Source of the DNA: Cunninghamia lanceolata
Lineage: Eukaryota > Streptophyta > Pinopsida > Cupressales > Cupressaceae
DNA length: 64,000 nucleotides
Direction: 5' to 3'
Assembly: GCA_027924645.1 (NCBI GenBank)
Contig: BSBN01000213.1
Location: 34,288,501 to 34,352,500 of the forward strand
In this document: piece by piece, positions 48,053 to 60,403 of the stretch
How the letters are laid out: each line of letters starts with the position of its first letter
Position numbering within the stretch: the first letter of the stretch is position 1
Program-made: the position numbers and the translations under genes
The notes under the pieces: generated by a model
What the model was told of the DNA's origin: nothing
What the model saw: only the letters and a program-made list of their open reading frames with translations
The model's database searches: none

Positions 48053-48670
48053 AAACTTAGAGAAAACTTCAAATTTAGATCTAAGAAAATAAAACCAGGT
48101 GTATCTTGAGTAATCATCTATAAATAAAACATAATATCATGATTTACCAATAGAACCAACATCCACCGAACCAAACACATTCAAGTGAATAATTTCTAAA
48201 ACACCTTTATTCTCTAATGCTTCTCATAGGAAAATAAACTTTATTCTTCTTCCAAACACACAATTCTCATAGAAATAAAACTCATTAGAATAATCAAAAA
48301 AATTGTCAACCATATTTTTACTAATAATGGTTTGAAGACCTTTTTCACTAATGTGGCCTAGATGTTAGTACCACAACATACACAATTTTCTAGAAGTGTT
48401 AGTCACATTGGAAGAATTGAAAAATGTGGAAGCATTAAACCTAAACAAAGTCCCACATTCTAATCCTCTCACTATCACCATTTTTTCTCTATCCAACCTA
48501 CAATCAAACTTATCAAATGTCACATGCACTCTAGAATCTTTCAACTTGAATATAGTAAGAATATTTCTTGTAAATCTTGGAACATGCAAAACACAATTAA
48601 GAGTTTTCACTCCTATCACTGAAACACAATTCTACTTTCTCATGACCAACAATTCAATGCAAACTATAAT
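48053..48670 (-). pseudogene. Copia pre-integrase and integrase N-terminal part (outer copia element)
   Basis: The open piece 48365-48619 (KTLNCVLHVPRFTRNIL, then LDREKMVIVRGL) is the protease/pre-integrase region. Below 48365 follow HLGHISEKGLQ, a decayed first-Asp region (Asn-Val-Phe-Gly for the usual Asp-Val-x-Gly) and DDYSRYTWFYFLRSKFEVFS. It continues at 40925 across the inserted 7.1-kb element. Protease and gag are not seen beyond about 48670. Confidence 0.8.
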
Positions 48671-50640
48671 ACCCAAATGAAATAATTTAAATTTTTTTTG
48701 TTAATAATAACACCACATAGAAATTCTGAAATAAACCCTTGTATTTCAAGCCCTTATAACATTATTTTTTGAAGTTATTTGAAATACCCAAATCTCCTTA
48801 TATATTTAAAATATGAGTTTTACACATGAAATCTGCTGTAACATCAGCAATAACTATAGCAGCAACAATAGCAACAAAATATGGAAACACACTTTCAATA
48901 TCTTCATCCAAAAATTGTAAATAACACATCAAACTTGTACAATTTGCTCCACAAATACCTACAACTAATTTTTATTAATTTTTTCTGATAATGAACATTA
49001 AAGGGGAATGATATACCGGTCACAACACAGCAGCAACAACAAACCCAAAATCTAAAACCCAGATCTAACAAACTCCACACAATGTAGAAGTACACATAGT
49101 GTATTTCACCCTACCAAACTCAAACAACACCCAAACTATAAAGTGATCATATAAAACTTTAGGAACTGATGTAGAACAGAAAAAAAAACCACAAATGAAA
49201 GTACCACAATAGTAGAAAACTCTACAACACAATACACATAGAAAATATGCAACTAGCACCTACAACACACCACACCTGCAAGCACACACAACATTGGAAT
49301 CCTCTAAAATCTGCAATACTCTGAAGCACTGATTGCAACCTCTTAATAAGATTGCCCCTGGAAATCAATGGGGTTTCATCCACTGACTTCTAATCTCCAT
49401 TTGGTTTTCATCCAAGAATATTACTGTAGAACCAAAGTTCACACAGAAAATATGAGAGATAATAAAATGGCTAAAAGATCCCTTGTTTGAAAAATCAATG
49501 ATATTTATATTGGCCAAGCACAAAATGGGCGCCCAAAATCCAAATGCCATCTTGGGAGGGAAAAACATAAAATATTAATTAAAATTTTCCTTTTGAAATT
49601 TCCACCTCCCATGCAAACCAAAAATAGCTCCACTTACACCTCACTGCTACAAGAAAATCAAACCCAATCTTGTCAAGATTTCAAAATCCCCAAGAAAAGA
49701 AACTATAGGTTACAAAAGCATCTTCCCCATTTCCAACACCCCCACAAGAGAAAATAAATATTAATATTTAATATTTAATTTTTTCCTTTAAATATTTTTG
49801 CCCATAAATTTTGGAAACTTAATTAAATATTAAATAAAACATTTTCCCTAAATTTAATTATTAATCCATGGTAAAATAGGAAATGGATTAATAATTGCAC
49901 CAAATTAATTTTTCTAAATAGGGGACATGAGAAGTCTTCCCTCCCCAAAATTTCTTATCCTCAAGCAATGCAAATTCAAATATTCCAATATTTCCCGATT
50001 CTTCCCAAGTGGCATCTCCTGTAGGTGGGTTCTTCCAAACAACTAAATAATTTATGATGGCTCTACTCCTTGATTTCTTCTAAGGCAATACACCAGATAG
50101 TAAAATGTTCCATTAATTCTATGGCAATATGCCAGATAGAAAATAAACCTATTCTAAGGCAATACACCGGATAGTAATATGTTCCATTAATTCTAGATTT
50201 ACACACAACATTTGACCTTTGTTTGAATTATAATAATATTATTGTAACAAAGAGCATTAGAATGCATGATTTAAATCAACAACAAATATTAGTAATCAAA
50301 CAAACAAATTTAGGTAGAATATCAAATAAAACTATGAGAAAGATCTTGCAAAGATAGATTTTTGGCACAAAATGTCAACTTCTCTTCATTGGTAAATTGA
50401 GAAAAGATCACAAAAAGGATGAGACCACAAATTTTTCAACATTCAATTAGTTATGAGAAATGCCCACAAAGGCCTATGTCTATGATAGAAAAATCCCTAC
50501 TCGCTTTTTTATTTTGATATGAATCCTTTTATAACTAATGGAAAAACAAATGCCAATAGAAATAAAGGTATTAATTTAGGAACATGAGAATTCAGCTAGT
50601 TTAGGGGATTGCTACAAAAACAATAATAAACTGAGGCATC
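48671..50640. other. Non-coding, LTR-like sequence
   Basis: No credible coding sequence. On the minus strand there is a TATA-like ATATAAATAT (about 49500) followed by T/G-rich leader-like sequence, and an AT-rich block at 49750-49920. Possibly an LTR of a minus-strand element; no ends could be defined. It contains a short tandem repeat at 50085-50205. Confidence 0.35.
50085..50205. repeat. Tandem repeat, about 75-bp period
   Basis: aaggcaatacaccagatagt...gttccattaattct is repeated, with a third shortened unit (ggcaatatgccagatag) between the two. Confidence 0.75.
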
Positions 50641-51779
50641 ATGCAAATTGACAGTGAAGATTGCTCCAAAATCTATCAGTTCCAAAGAGCACCAAGTGAG
50701 CTACATTTTCCTTCTAACCAATGGTGCAACAAAAAGGACATGTTAGCACTGATAGTAGTTGGGAGGCATGCAAATCTGCCAAGTGTTGTTGGGAAGCTCT
50801 TCATTGATTTAATTACTAGGCCCATCAATGAGATGACTCATTCTGGCCATCCAATAACATAATGTTATAAAGCTATCAGATTGACAACAATTATAACTTG
50901 TGCTAGCCATTATATCCTTTTGGTTATGATCAACAACTTGGAATCTATCATATTTTGTAAGGAGAATGAAGACTGTCAATTCCATCCTGTTGAAATCAAA
51001 CCAATGGAGCAACAAAAAATTGTGTCAAACCTACCATTTATAAATGTTGTGCGGTGCTGCCATGTGTCTTCCATAATACACCTTCATTTTCTTTATTATT
51101 TGGATAAAAAACCTAGGCCCATGAGGTCCACTGACTCATATGACTTCAACCAATGGCAACACATTCCCGAGTTGTTAGCTATGCTAGCTTCAAACTTTAC
51201 AAAAAGCCACCAAGTGGCATTTACACTAACATCCAAACTTGCCATCTACCTCACTCATTAGATGGGAATTGGCAGCCTCTACATGTTGATTCATTTACTC
51301 CGGTGAATGGTGCAATGTTATAAAGATGTCAGAACTAGCAATATTTATAACTTGTGCAGTGAAGCCACATGGAATCTTTGAATCACAAAATCAATAGCTC
51401 TGATTGAATCTTAATTTCATGTTGAGCTCTTAGAAAATGGAACTTGCTAGGTGCTAACCTAGAACAAGCCACCAATAGTACAATGTTACAAAACTTGTCA
51501 GAGCTGGTAACATTTATACATTGCAAAATATTTACATGTGGCCTTGCTTTTTTGAAAATTCCTTATGAACCATTCACAACAAGATGTAATGAAGAACGAA
51601 GTGAAGGCTATGACCAAGAACTCGATATTATGACAAAAATCTTGATAGCTTGGTAGAAAAATCTTGACCTGGAAAAGAAAATAAAGAACAAGGCTCTATA
51701 GTTCTTGGCAACTTCTCAAGAGATCTTTTCCTACAAAGAAGAATCCAATTGCTAACATCTAGGCATAGAGATATAAAAT
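50641..51779. other. Unassigned stretch with a dispersed degenerate repeat
   Basis: Nothing coding is recognised. The phrase caatgttataaag.t.tcag followed by a..ggcaacattta is found in diverged form at about 50860, 51310 and 51480, each near 'caatggtgcaa' or 'ccaatggt'. Confidence 0.4.
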
Positions 51780-54700
51780 TTCAAAATTTGAAAACAAAAA
51801 TCCAAAAATTAAAGCTTTTCAAGGGTAGTATGTAAAGATTCCCATCCCTCCTTTGAAGGTTGTCCCTTCTTCTTCAAAGCTTTGAAGGCTCTATCCATCT
51901 CTATGATCTCCTTGTGGGAGATGCTCTATAGCTTCTCAATCATAGTATTCACCTAGAATTCTAATTGAGCCAAAGGTCAGAGGACCATCTAAACTTCCAC
52001 AATGCTTGGTGATTGTTTCTAGCCCTGAAAAGATGTCTAATCTACTTGTTTTCCTGCAAGAACTTCTTTATATTCTTCTTCTCCTATTACATCATTATCA
52101 TCTCAGAAAGGAGAGGGCAATCCTTGTTGTATCAAAGAATTGATGTGCTCTCTCATTTCCTTCACAACTTGCTCTAAAGTAATTAACTATGTTCTACACT
52201 TTAGAGGGGCTTTATTTATACTCCTTACCTCATTTACCTTGACAACTGTGACATACTTATTGTCAACCCCTGTAGGTAGAAGAACCTCATCAGCCAAACT
52301 ATATAGTTTCTCAACCAGAGATTGAGATTGGGAGACTTTAGGAGCAAGTGACAGAAGCATTTGATCAACTTCAGCTTTGACTTGTGCTATTAACTTCTGA
52401 GCAGATGCAATAAATTGAGTGCTGCCTTAAGTTTAGTAGCACTGGCTTTTATTCTGATCCAATGGGAGGCATATAGATCTTTTAATCTGGTGAATGACTC
52501 ACCATTTTTACCTCCATTTGTAATTGTTGAAGATGTAATTCCTTGGCATCAAGTTGAGCTTAGAGTGATCCTATTGAGCTCCTCAACTCTGTTAATGTAG
52601 TATGAAGTTGTGTCAACTCCATAATTCTATTCTTTTCTTGCTCATATACCTTCTAGATATTTTGTTTTCCACCATCTATGGTTGAATTTGCTTTATCTAG
52701 CTCCACTTGCAAGAACAACTATTTAGACTGTTCAACTTGAAAACTCTCCAACGTGACTTGGGCTTGAAGTTCTAAGGTTAGTTTTTTTACTTTTTACTCT
52801 TGGGCCTTCATCTGATCTCATAGTTAATTTATTGTATCTTATGCACGCGTCAACTCCAGCTCTTTTTTTTCAAGATTCCTGCTCACCTTGATAAAATCTG
52901 TAGTAACATATTTTTAAGTTTCCTCCATTAGTTCCACTTTGTCTTGTGGACAAGCTTGAGCTAGATTCATCCCTACTGCATGCACTGAGTAGTCTTTAGG
53001 ATGCATTTGAACTTGAGGCTTATTGATGTTTCGTGTCATGTGAGAAGTCATCAATGCTTTCTATGCCAGATCATACAAAGATTGCATGTGAGGGCGTGTA
53101 GGGGCTTTATCTTCTTTCCTCCTCAGAGCCTTGATTCTAGCCTTACATCCTTGTTGCATAGTTTGCATTTGTTATTGAAAATGGGCTGGTGATTGAATAA
53201 CACCACTAAAAAATGGAAATCCTTACAAAAGTCCATATGGTATGGTGACCTCTTGTTGGGAAAGAGAGAGCACAACTCTAGGTGGTAGTGGGGATGACCA
53301 CATGAGTGTGGAGGGAGAGAAAGGAGGTAAACTCAAAATATGATGAACAGATGGGGTAAGGTGTTGTGAAGCTTGTGAAGGGGAAGTGGTGGGAATTCCA
53401 AAAGGTTGCATAAATGGGAAAGAAGTTGGTAGAGTCATGGGGGTGGTTGCATGCATTGAGGGAATGATGGATATGGGTGATGCCAAAACAAAGGGGAGAA
53501 GAGGGAGAAACAATAGTTACCTATGTGACTATAGCGGTCATAGGCATCATGTCTTCTCTAGTTGGTGGCACTATAGTTGTTGTATCTATCTCCACCTCAT
53601 TAGGATCCTCTTTCTTGTGGGTTCTTTTGTTGACGCAAGACTAGAAATTTGTTCTACCATGATAGATGCTATAGGAATCTATGTTTCCATGTCACCCATT
53701 AAGGGTGCTACTATAGTGGCAGAGGGAGTACTCTCAACTATTGGTCCTAGTGTTATTTAGACACTCAGAGGGAGAACCTACTCCATTATTTCTTGTCTTC
53801 CAAATTCCTTGTTCATACATTACTTGTGCAACATGATGAGCTTACACAAGTTTTGCTCTAAGGCCTGCAGATGCCAAAGCTATTTGGCCTGAATGAGTAG
53901 AGGTTTGGGAGGATTGTCCTTCTACTTAATATAGTGGAGAGGGCCATTGTCCATGAGTTGGCTCTGGTTCAGGTAGATCTTTGATAGAATCACTACCAAC
54001 TTTTGATTCATAAGACTCTACAACTTCTTCCTCCTCTCCTAAACCACAAACCCTTCACCTTCCTGAATGTTACTTATATCATCTTCTGAGGTAGGTGAGC
54101 CATGCTTCTGATCCCATAGTGTCTCCCATGTATCATATGTATCCACTTATTCAACGGATCTTTCAGGATCAACTATTTCTTGCCTATACTTCCAATAGGA
54201 TTTGATTTTGTCCTCACTCCAATCTTTCCTTTTGAGGGCTTGTCTAAGACCATATGTCATGATCTTGGAGGGATCATAGACATGTACTGCTTTGTAGAAA
54301 GTCTCCCAAGGTGGGAGAGTTTTAGCAAGGATTTCATGAATTTCCACATACACTTCTAGCATATCATTATGAGGAGACTTTTTTGCTTCGATGGCTAGTC
54401 GACTTTAATGAATGAACACCTCTTTGGTTTTTATCCTAGTGACCCAATTTTCCATGTAACCCTCTAGATCATACAACCAACAATCCTCTATGAGATCTAG
54501 CCCCAAATCTACTAATTTTAGTGTCAAGAGATGCTCAACTCCTCTTTTGTTTATAGTTATTCCCTCAAAAGAGAAGTGAATTTCATAAATTTCTCATTTC
54601 TTCCTTTTAGCTCCAAACTCAGAATCAATTACATCAAGATGGTGAGAAAACTTGATAGCCATGATCTAGTTTGTCAGGACTTTTGGGAGTCTAAAAGGTT

Positions 54701-54870
54701 CTACTTTAAAACCATGAATTTGGATCATAGAGTAGTGGGAGACAAAGAACCAATCACATGGAATATTACTATTTTCATTAATCTTCTTTGGCTATCAGTT
54801 AATCTAGAAGTGATATCTTTAGGGATAAGGTCAATGAGGGATGGGGTGAGAAGATTCTTAGTGAATTAAT
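51780..54870 (-). pseudogene. Decayed ORF with globular, Pro/Ser/Thr and coiled-coil parts
   Basis: In minus-strand order: a globular piece (LTPSLIDLIPKDITSRLTDS near 54800; LVDLGLDLIEDCWLYDLEGY near 54470; and 54147-54362 with KTLPPWETFYKAVHVYDPSK and YRQEIVDPERSVE), a Pro/Ser/Thr-rich linker (53223-53760), and a helical tail (52400-53100; VKKLTLELQAQVTLESFQ, QLDAKELHLQQLQMEVKM). There are many stops and frameshifts. The layout matches family X and the extra ORF of the 7.1-kb element, but no alignable motif was found. It is probably another retroelement-borne ORF. No function can be given. Confidence 0.5.
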
Positions 54871-55056
54871 AATAGTTAGAGGTTTAAGAGAGGAGATGTG
54901 TCTAGGTTTACATGGGAATAATCTTCTGAGCATCGACTGACTAGTCAACAATAGAGAGGTGCATATGTGGCTGAAAAAACCTAGAGTTCTGATAAAAATC
55001 AAATAGAGAAAGAATGAGGAATACCTAAAGAATTGATAGGTTCCAAAATGAACTAG

Positions 55057-55335
55057 CTAGTAACACATTCTATTGGCTACTACTACAAAATCAAGCCTTA
55101 GGGCTTGCATTTGAGTGACAGTTTTGATCTTGAAAAGGGCTCCCAATTGGAAGTCATGGGCACTCTTGTCATCATCTAGGATGAAAATGAAACGCATCAT
55201 TGAACAAACATTTTGGACATCTTTCATAAACCATAGAAAGGATATGAGGATGGGAGATATCTTTGTATTACTCTCATCGAGATGGAGCTCCTTATTCAAG
55301 AAACTGAGTTGGTTCTCCTTAGTCTCTGGGTACAC
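55057..55335 (-). pseudogene. Possible N-terminal fragment upstream of the preceding pseudogene
   Basis: An open minus-strand piece (LSFLNKELHLDESNTKISPI..., FILDDDKSAHDFQLGALFKI) just upstream of 54870. It may be the start of the same protein; the junction is not clear. Confidence 0.25.
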
Positions 55336-55364
55336 AAAGTTGTGTCACACTTTTGGCCAACAAA

Positions 55365-55496
55365 ATAATTTTGGGCGAGTCAATTTTGCCCCCAAATAAT
55401 TTCACCCAAATCCATGTAGCCACTGCATGGCACATATGTGGCAAGCTATTTTCAAGTGAGAATAACTGGGGGTGAGATAGTTTCGCCCAAAATTAT
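55365..55496. mobile_element. 132-bp foldback element (MITE-like)
   Basis: Perfect 14-bp inverted repeats ATAATTTTGGGCGA (55365-55378) and TCGCCCAAAATTAT (55483-55496). There is no coding. A target duplication is not clear, so the superfamily is unknown. Confidence 0.6.
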
Positions 55497-55653
55497 ACTA
55501 TTAAAAACAAAACAAAAAAAGAAATTGCCACATTTCACGGCGCCCATTTCTCTGACAGTGACATCACGATAGGGTTTGAAGGTCTTTCACACGAATTGCT
55601 TCCCCGCCACCTTTTGCAATAGTCTCATCACCAGGTATGCCATCTTCACCTTG

Positions 55654-55798
55654 GCATGCAAATTTTCTGTCAAACATTTTGTATGGTACCATGTATATTT
55701 TCTGTCAAAGATTTTGTATGGCACCATGTATATTTTCTGTCAAAGATTTTGTATGGCACCATGTATATTTTCTATCAAAGATTTTGTATGGCATGATG
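55654..55798. repeat. 35-bp tandem repeat, about four units
   Basis: The unit runs gtatggcaccatgtatattt then tctgtcaaagatttt. Full units start at 55681, 55716 and 55751, with partial units on both sides. Units differ by one or two bases. Confidence 0.95.
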
Positions 55799-56112
55799 TA
55801 TGGCACAATTGAAATAAAACTGAACCTTATATGATTGAAATTCTTCTTTACTATATTTTGTGCATAAGGTTTTATCAAGGTTGTGGTGATGGAAAATTTA
55901 TCACAATTTGAAACCATTCAAGAAAGAATTTGTGCATAAGTTATTGGAAAGGTTGTGATGATCAGAAGTAGCAAGTGGCTGATGGCTATAACCATGATCA
56001 TTTGAAATAGCCATCTCTCTTCATCTATGTATTCCTATAGTTGTTACAGTTTGTCCCATATAAATTCTGACAGTTTGTCCAAAATCTCTCCTTTCATATG
56101 ATACAGTCTTTT

Positions 56113-57770
56113 TCAAATCAAGTGCTACAACAATGTAGGACATGCACTTTTATCCCTTGTAAGGTTATCCATTCAAATTTGCCCATCAAATGCTAGGGAA
56201 TAACATGGTTAAAGAAGGAAACAACATACACTAATGATGTAAACTTAAGATCAATGTCCCAAATTATATCTTCTCTGACACCATCTACCCTTGATCACTG
56301 TCACTGTCCCTTTTCAAACTATGGACCTCTTTTGGGGGATCTCTGCTTGTTCATATAAGTTCTTTTGAAGATCTTATAGGTGTTCATAGTATATACACCC
56401 AACTGTGCTCACTAATGGTCTAGCATGTAGAACTTTGTTTGTCTTTTCTTTTATGACTACACTGCTTTCCTCACATGCTGACTATCACCATGTTTTATTG
56501 CATCTACATTTAGTTTTAGGTCTTGATCTCTTCTGCATGTGAGAGCTCTTGGTATTGTCTCTCTCTACCTTCAATTTTTGTATAGGTTCCAAGGATCCAT
56601 TTCAAACATCATGAAGTCTTCTAAAGCACATACAAACACCTTAAGGTCATTGCTAGATTTGAATGCCTTAAACTTTATCTCTACTTTCTTAGCTTCATCA
56701 ATTAAACAAAAGGTATTGATGATTCTATCCCTCAAGATTCTTTGGCTCCATAACAACACATAATGATTGCATTTTATGATGGCAAGGTATACATTATTTT
56801 CTTCTTTTGTCACTTTCTAAACTCGTGCATTTTTTCTTCACTATTATGCAAAATTTAAAAAGTTTTGACAGTCCTTACAAGGTTTTCTATGGTCTTAGAA
56901 TTATCTTAAAATAGCACACTATCTCTACTCGGATTTTTAGTATAAACAAACAGTCCATTGTCATCTTGCAAGACTCTTTCTCTTCATGCATTTATAATGG
57001 ACTCTGTCTATGAATCCCTTGTTGTCTCTGAAGACTGTATGCCTCTATTTTGTGCTTGGTAAACTTCAAGGAAAACTATCAAGTTGTCCTTAGAACATCT
57101 GAAATTCAAATGACTTTCTCATTGTCCTTTGGTTGCCTTGTGTCCACACCCTTGCATTTTACATCAATACCATGATGATATGAATGAGAAAATATCAACA
57201 TTAATACAATTACCACTACAACTCCTCTGTCATCTTTGACAGATTTGATAAGCATCAAGTTATAAGGACCATACCTACTATGTCAGAGAGCAATGAGGAC
57301 TCCAATGAAGACTCTTTGTATCTACAATACATTGTCCTGATTGAACACACAGTCCTTCCTTGTTTGATATTGTCAATAGATCCAAAACTAATTTTAGTCT
57401 TTTCAAAATCTCTCCTTTCATATGATACAGTCTTTTCAAAATTTTAGTTGTATTTTACAGCTAAAATGTTTAAATATAGCTATACAATTATCAAATTTTA
57501 GTTTTATTTTACAGCTAAAATGTTTAAATACGGCTATACAACTGTCAAATTTTAATTGTATTTTATAGTTAAAATGTTTAAATACAACTATACAACTATG
57601 TTGTTTCCTAGCATTGGGTGGGAGTCAGTTCACACATAAAATAGGTCAAATCAAGTGCTACAGCAATGTAGGACATGCACTTTTATCCCTTGTAAGGTTA
57701 TCCATTCAAATTTGCCCATCAAATGCTAGGGAATAACATGGTTAAAGAAGGAAGTTCAACATACACTAGA
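56113..57770. repeat. Direct repeat pair, about 124 bp
   Basis: The block tcaaatcaagtgctac..gtaggacatgcac...acatacacta occurs at 56113-56236 and 57646-57770 with few differences. In the left copy it directly follows ctcctttcatatgatacagt-cttt; in the right copy about 200 bp, including the 54-bp array, lie between these two parts. Confidence 0.85.
57437..57600. repeat. 54-bp tandem repeat, three units
   Basis: Units start at 57438, 57492 and 57546: caaattttagttgtatttta then cagctaaaatgtttaaatac and a variable end. The unit is related, in inverted orientation, to the inside of the MITE at 57789-58066. Confidence 0.9.
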
Positions 57771-57788
57771 TATATATATGACTCCAAC

Positions 57789-58066
57789 CAGGGCTTAAAT
57801 TTGACAGTTGTAAAGTTGTATTTAAACATTTTAGATGTAAAATACAACTGAAATTCTGAAAAGACTGTATCATATGAAAGGAGTGATTTTGGCCAAACTG
57901 TCAAAATTTATATATAGGATTATGATGATATATATATATATTTTATTTTAAAATAATTTACTTATACTAAAATATGTCATACTATTTTAAAGGCACTATT
58001 GAATAGATAGTTATGTCATTAAAAAACTACTTGATAGGCAAGGTTGACTGCCAAATTTAAGCCCTG
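57789..58066. mobile_element. 278-bp hAT-type MITE
   Basis: Terminal inverted repeats CAGGGCTTAAATTTGACAG (57789) and, as reverse complement at 58066, CAGGGCTTAAATTTGGCAG (18 of 19 match). Flanks are ACTCCAAC (57781-57788) and ACTCCAAA (58067-58074), an 8-bp duplication with one mismatch. CAGGG ends with 8-bp duplications are the hallmark of hAT elements. There is no coding capacity, so it would depend on an autonomous hAT. Confidence 0.85.
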
Positions 58067-58419
58067 ACTCCAAAGTTACTATAGGATAAAATCTTATTTA
58101 TTATAAATTTAGGTATATGGCTATCATGTCAATATGTTGAACACATGCTACATGTGACTTTAAATTTGGATTTTCTACATGCATTCCTAGTTCGGTGTTT
58201 TATGGCTGATTTAGATTTGGTTGATATGCCTATTATTTATGTATTTGCAAGCATCTAAGGTGTAGGTTTATTTGATAAGCACGTGTCCATTTATATCATG
58301 GATTTTTTAAATATGTATGTAGTAGTTGGAAAATTTATATGCAGATTTATTTACATCATGACATACAATATGTTTGACAGAAAATTTAATTATCATACTG
58401 CAGATAAATTTAGGTCCAC

Positions 58420-60225
58420 ATGGATGACCAATCTTCACATCAATCACATCAATCAGGTCAACCTGACGGTGGTGATAATTCTACATTATATGATGAGACC
58501 ATTCAGAGGTTTCAAAGAGCCTTGGATGAACTGAATAGTACTATTCACAATACACCAAACCTATCAGGTAGAGACAGGTTGGTTAGGATTAGGGATGAGA
58601 TAACACGTATGATCCAAGTTGTTCAATCATACAATCCCTATGATGACATTAGTGTTGACAAGTTTTATACATCACTTTTTTAGAGTGTTGTTGGCGTGGA
58701 GAAATGACAATCTATTTCTAAGCTGGTTTTAGTAGATAATGTTCTGAGCATGTTCCCTTCTTATAGGGGAAAAGAGAGAGTGAGAGGTTATTCTCCCACC
58801 AAGTGTGTGGATGCAATTGTCGGTCCTTTCATCTATCCTAGGTTTATGGCAGCTCATCACCAATGGCCAAACAGTGATGAGTTGCAATTGTATTTTTGCA
58901 AATAATTATATGCAGAGTTCCATTTAGATTTATCTGTTGATTATACATCTTTCCCTAAACATGATGGTCAGGGGAAAGGGAGGTTTACAGAGAGACTTGA
59001 GTATAGAAGACAAGATGTGCCACCTCTTCAAAACAAGAGGTCCTTAGTTGGCCCAAATCTTTTGGTTCTTCCAAAACATGTGCAACTAGAAAATGCTGCC
59101 CAACCATCATTGACCTCCTCGAGATGCACATTTTTTGAGAGCATGGTGACTATTGCCACTGAGGTTGATCAGTTGTCATCTGATCATGTTGGCAGGTATT
59201 TGTTATGCCCAAAGATTGACATTCCATCCACTGAGGCCACATTGACCAGCTGTTCAGATCGTTACATTCATACTGATATACCATTGCCACATGATGTGGC
59301 ACAGATTAGTGGAGAGAGTGCTTTGCGGAATATGATTAGATGCTTGGCCAATGATTTATTAGATTCATACCATTTCATCAGTGATCAGCATGGGATCCCA
59401 CTTGATGCTATATCCTCACATCTCGAGCAATATTTTGGTAGACAGAGGAGGTATGGCGAGTCAGGTTCATAGGGTTTGGGGGGACACCATGATGTTTTAG
59501 TTGGTCCTACAGGCTCTACCCCTCTGAATGTTCCAGTTGGTCCTGAGATTGAGGTTACTACACATGTTATGGGAGTTGAGTATAGTAGGCTTCTTTTCAG
59601 CATTGAGAGTACACCATCTACACGTGTATCATTACATCTCCATGATTATGGCATTAGTGGGATTGGGAGGGTCTTTGCTGGTGCAGCTAAGGTACAATAT
59701 ATTTAAAAATTATAATCTAAATTCATAAATTATATATTTAAAAATTATAAGTTCAATTTTAAATAAAATCACATACATCAAGAAATAGGTAGGGTAGAAT
59801 GTTGCAAATTGATCCCCTGGCAGGATTCTTCCAAAAAACATGTTAGATATAATGAAAACACTCATAAATGAGAGTTTTAGTAGTTCAATTAGATCTCTCC
59901 ATGCAGTTTATTATTTGAAAGATCTAGTGACTCTAATTGCTCTAACATTCTAATTGCTCTAAAGTTATTAATTATGATCTAGTGACTCTAATTGCTCTAA
60001 AGTTATTAATTATGATCTATTTTGATCTTGTCCCTATTTTAGATCAAGGATAGAGAAGTTATTATTTATGACATGTACATTTATTCAAACTAGTCATATA
60101 GACCCATAGTGGGAATAGCTTCTGCAAGGAAAATAGTGATTATCTACCCTTATTATATGGATGAGCATAGGTGGTATCATTACTTGATGTGGACTCCTTT
60201 TAGTCTTGAGGTCATATCAAGTTGT
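58420..60225 (+). pseudogene. Unrecognised spliced gene, convergent with the transposase-like gene
   Basis: The start is the ATG at 58420 (MDDQSSHQSHQSGQPDGG), a Ser/Gln/His-rich N-terminus, then helices (RFQRALDELNSTIHN). Exon 1 runs in a single frame to 59691 with stops only near 58681, 58705, 58903 and 59470, each one C-to-T change from CAG, CGA or CAA, and no frameshift. A GT-AG intron follows (59692-60042). Exon 2 continues in phase: IKDREVIIYDMYIY, a stop, IVGIASARKIVIIYPYYMDE, HRWYHYLMWTPF. I know no family for it. It lies tail to tail with the gene at 61028-64000 and has decayed in the same way, which suggests one element. Confidence 0.65.
59692..60042 (+). other. Intron of the plus-strand gene
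   Basis: Donor AAG|GTACAA, acceptor CCCTATTTTAG|ATC with a T-rich tract, phase 0, 351 bp. It contains a duplicated block (gtgactctaattgctcta..., about 59934 and 59984). Confidence 0.65.
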
Positions 60226-60403
60226 TGAGAGAGTTGAACATGTACAAATTATGAACTAGATAGATCTATCTAATGTACATGTTTGTTAAGTTTAAGACCC
60301 CTACATGATAAGAATACAAAAAAAAGAGCTTCCCTTAGCTTCGAGAAATATTTATTATGTACTGACAAGGCCAACCACGTGAAGGTGGAAGCTCAGTGGC
60401 CTC

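Larger units (their letters stand above)
55799..57788. other. Non-coding repeat-rich stretch
   Basis: No credible gene. It contains a 124-bp block at 56113-56236 repeated at 57646-57770, the hairpin-related phrase ctcctttcatatgatacagt in direct orientation at about 56090 and 57412, and a 54-bp array at 57437-57600. Confidence 0.6.

Noticed and set aside
48904..49568. Several 60-70-codon minus-strand frames rich in Cys, Phe and Trp
   Set aside because: T/G-rich leader or LTR-like sequence; no domain and no shared frame.
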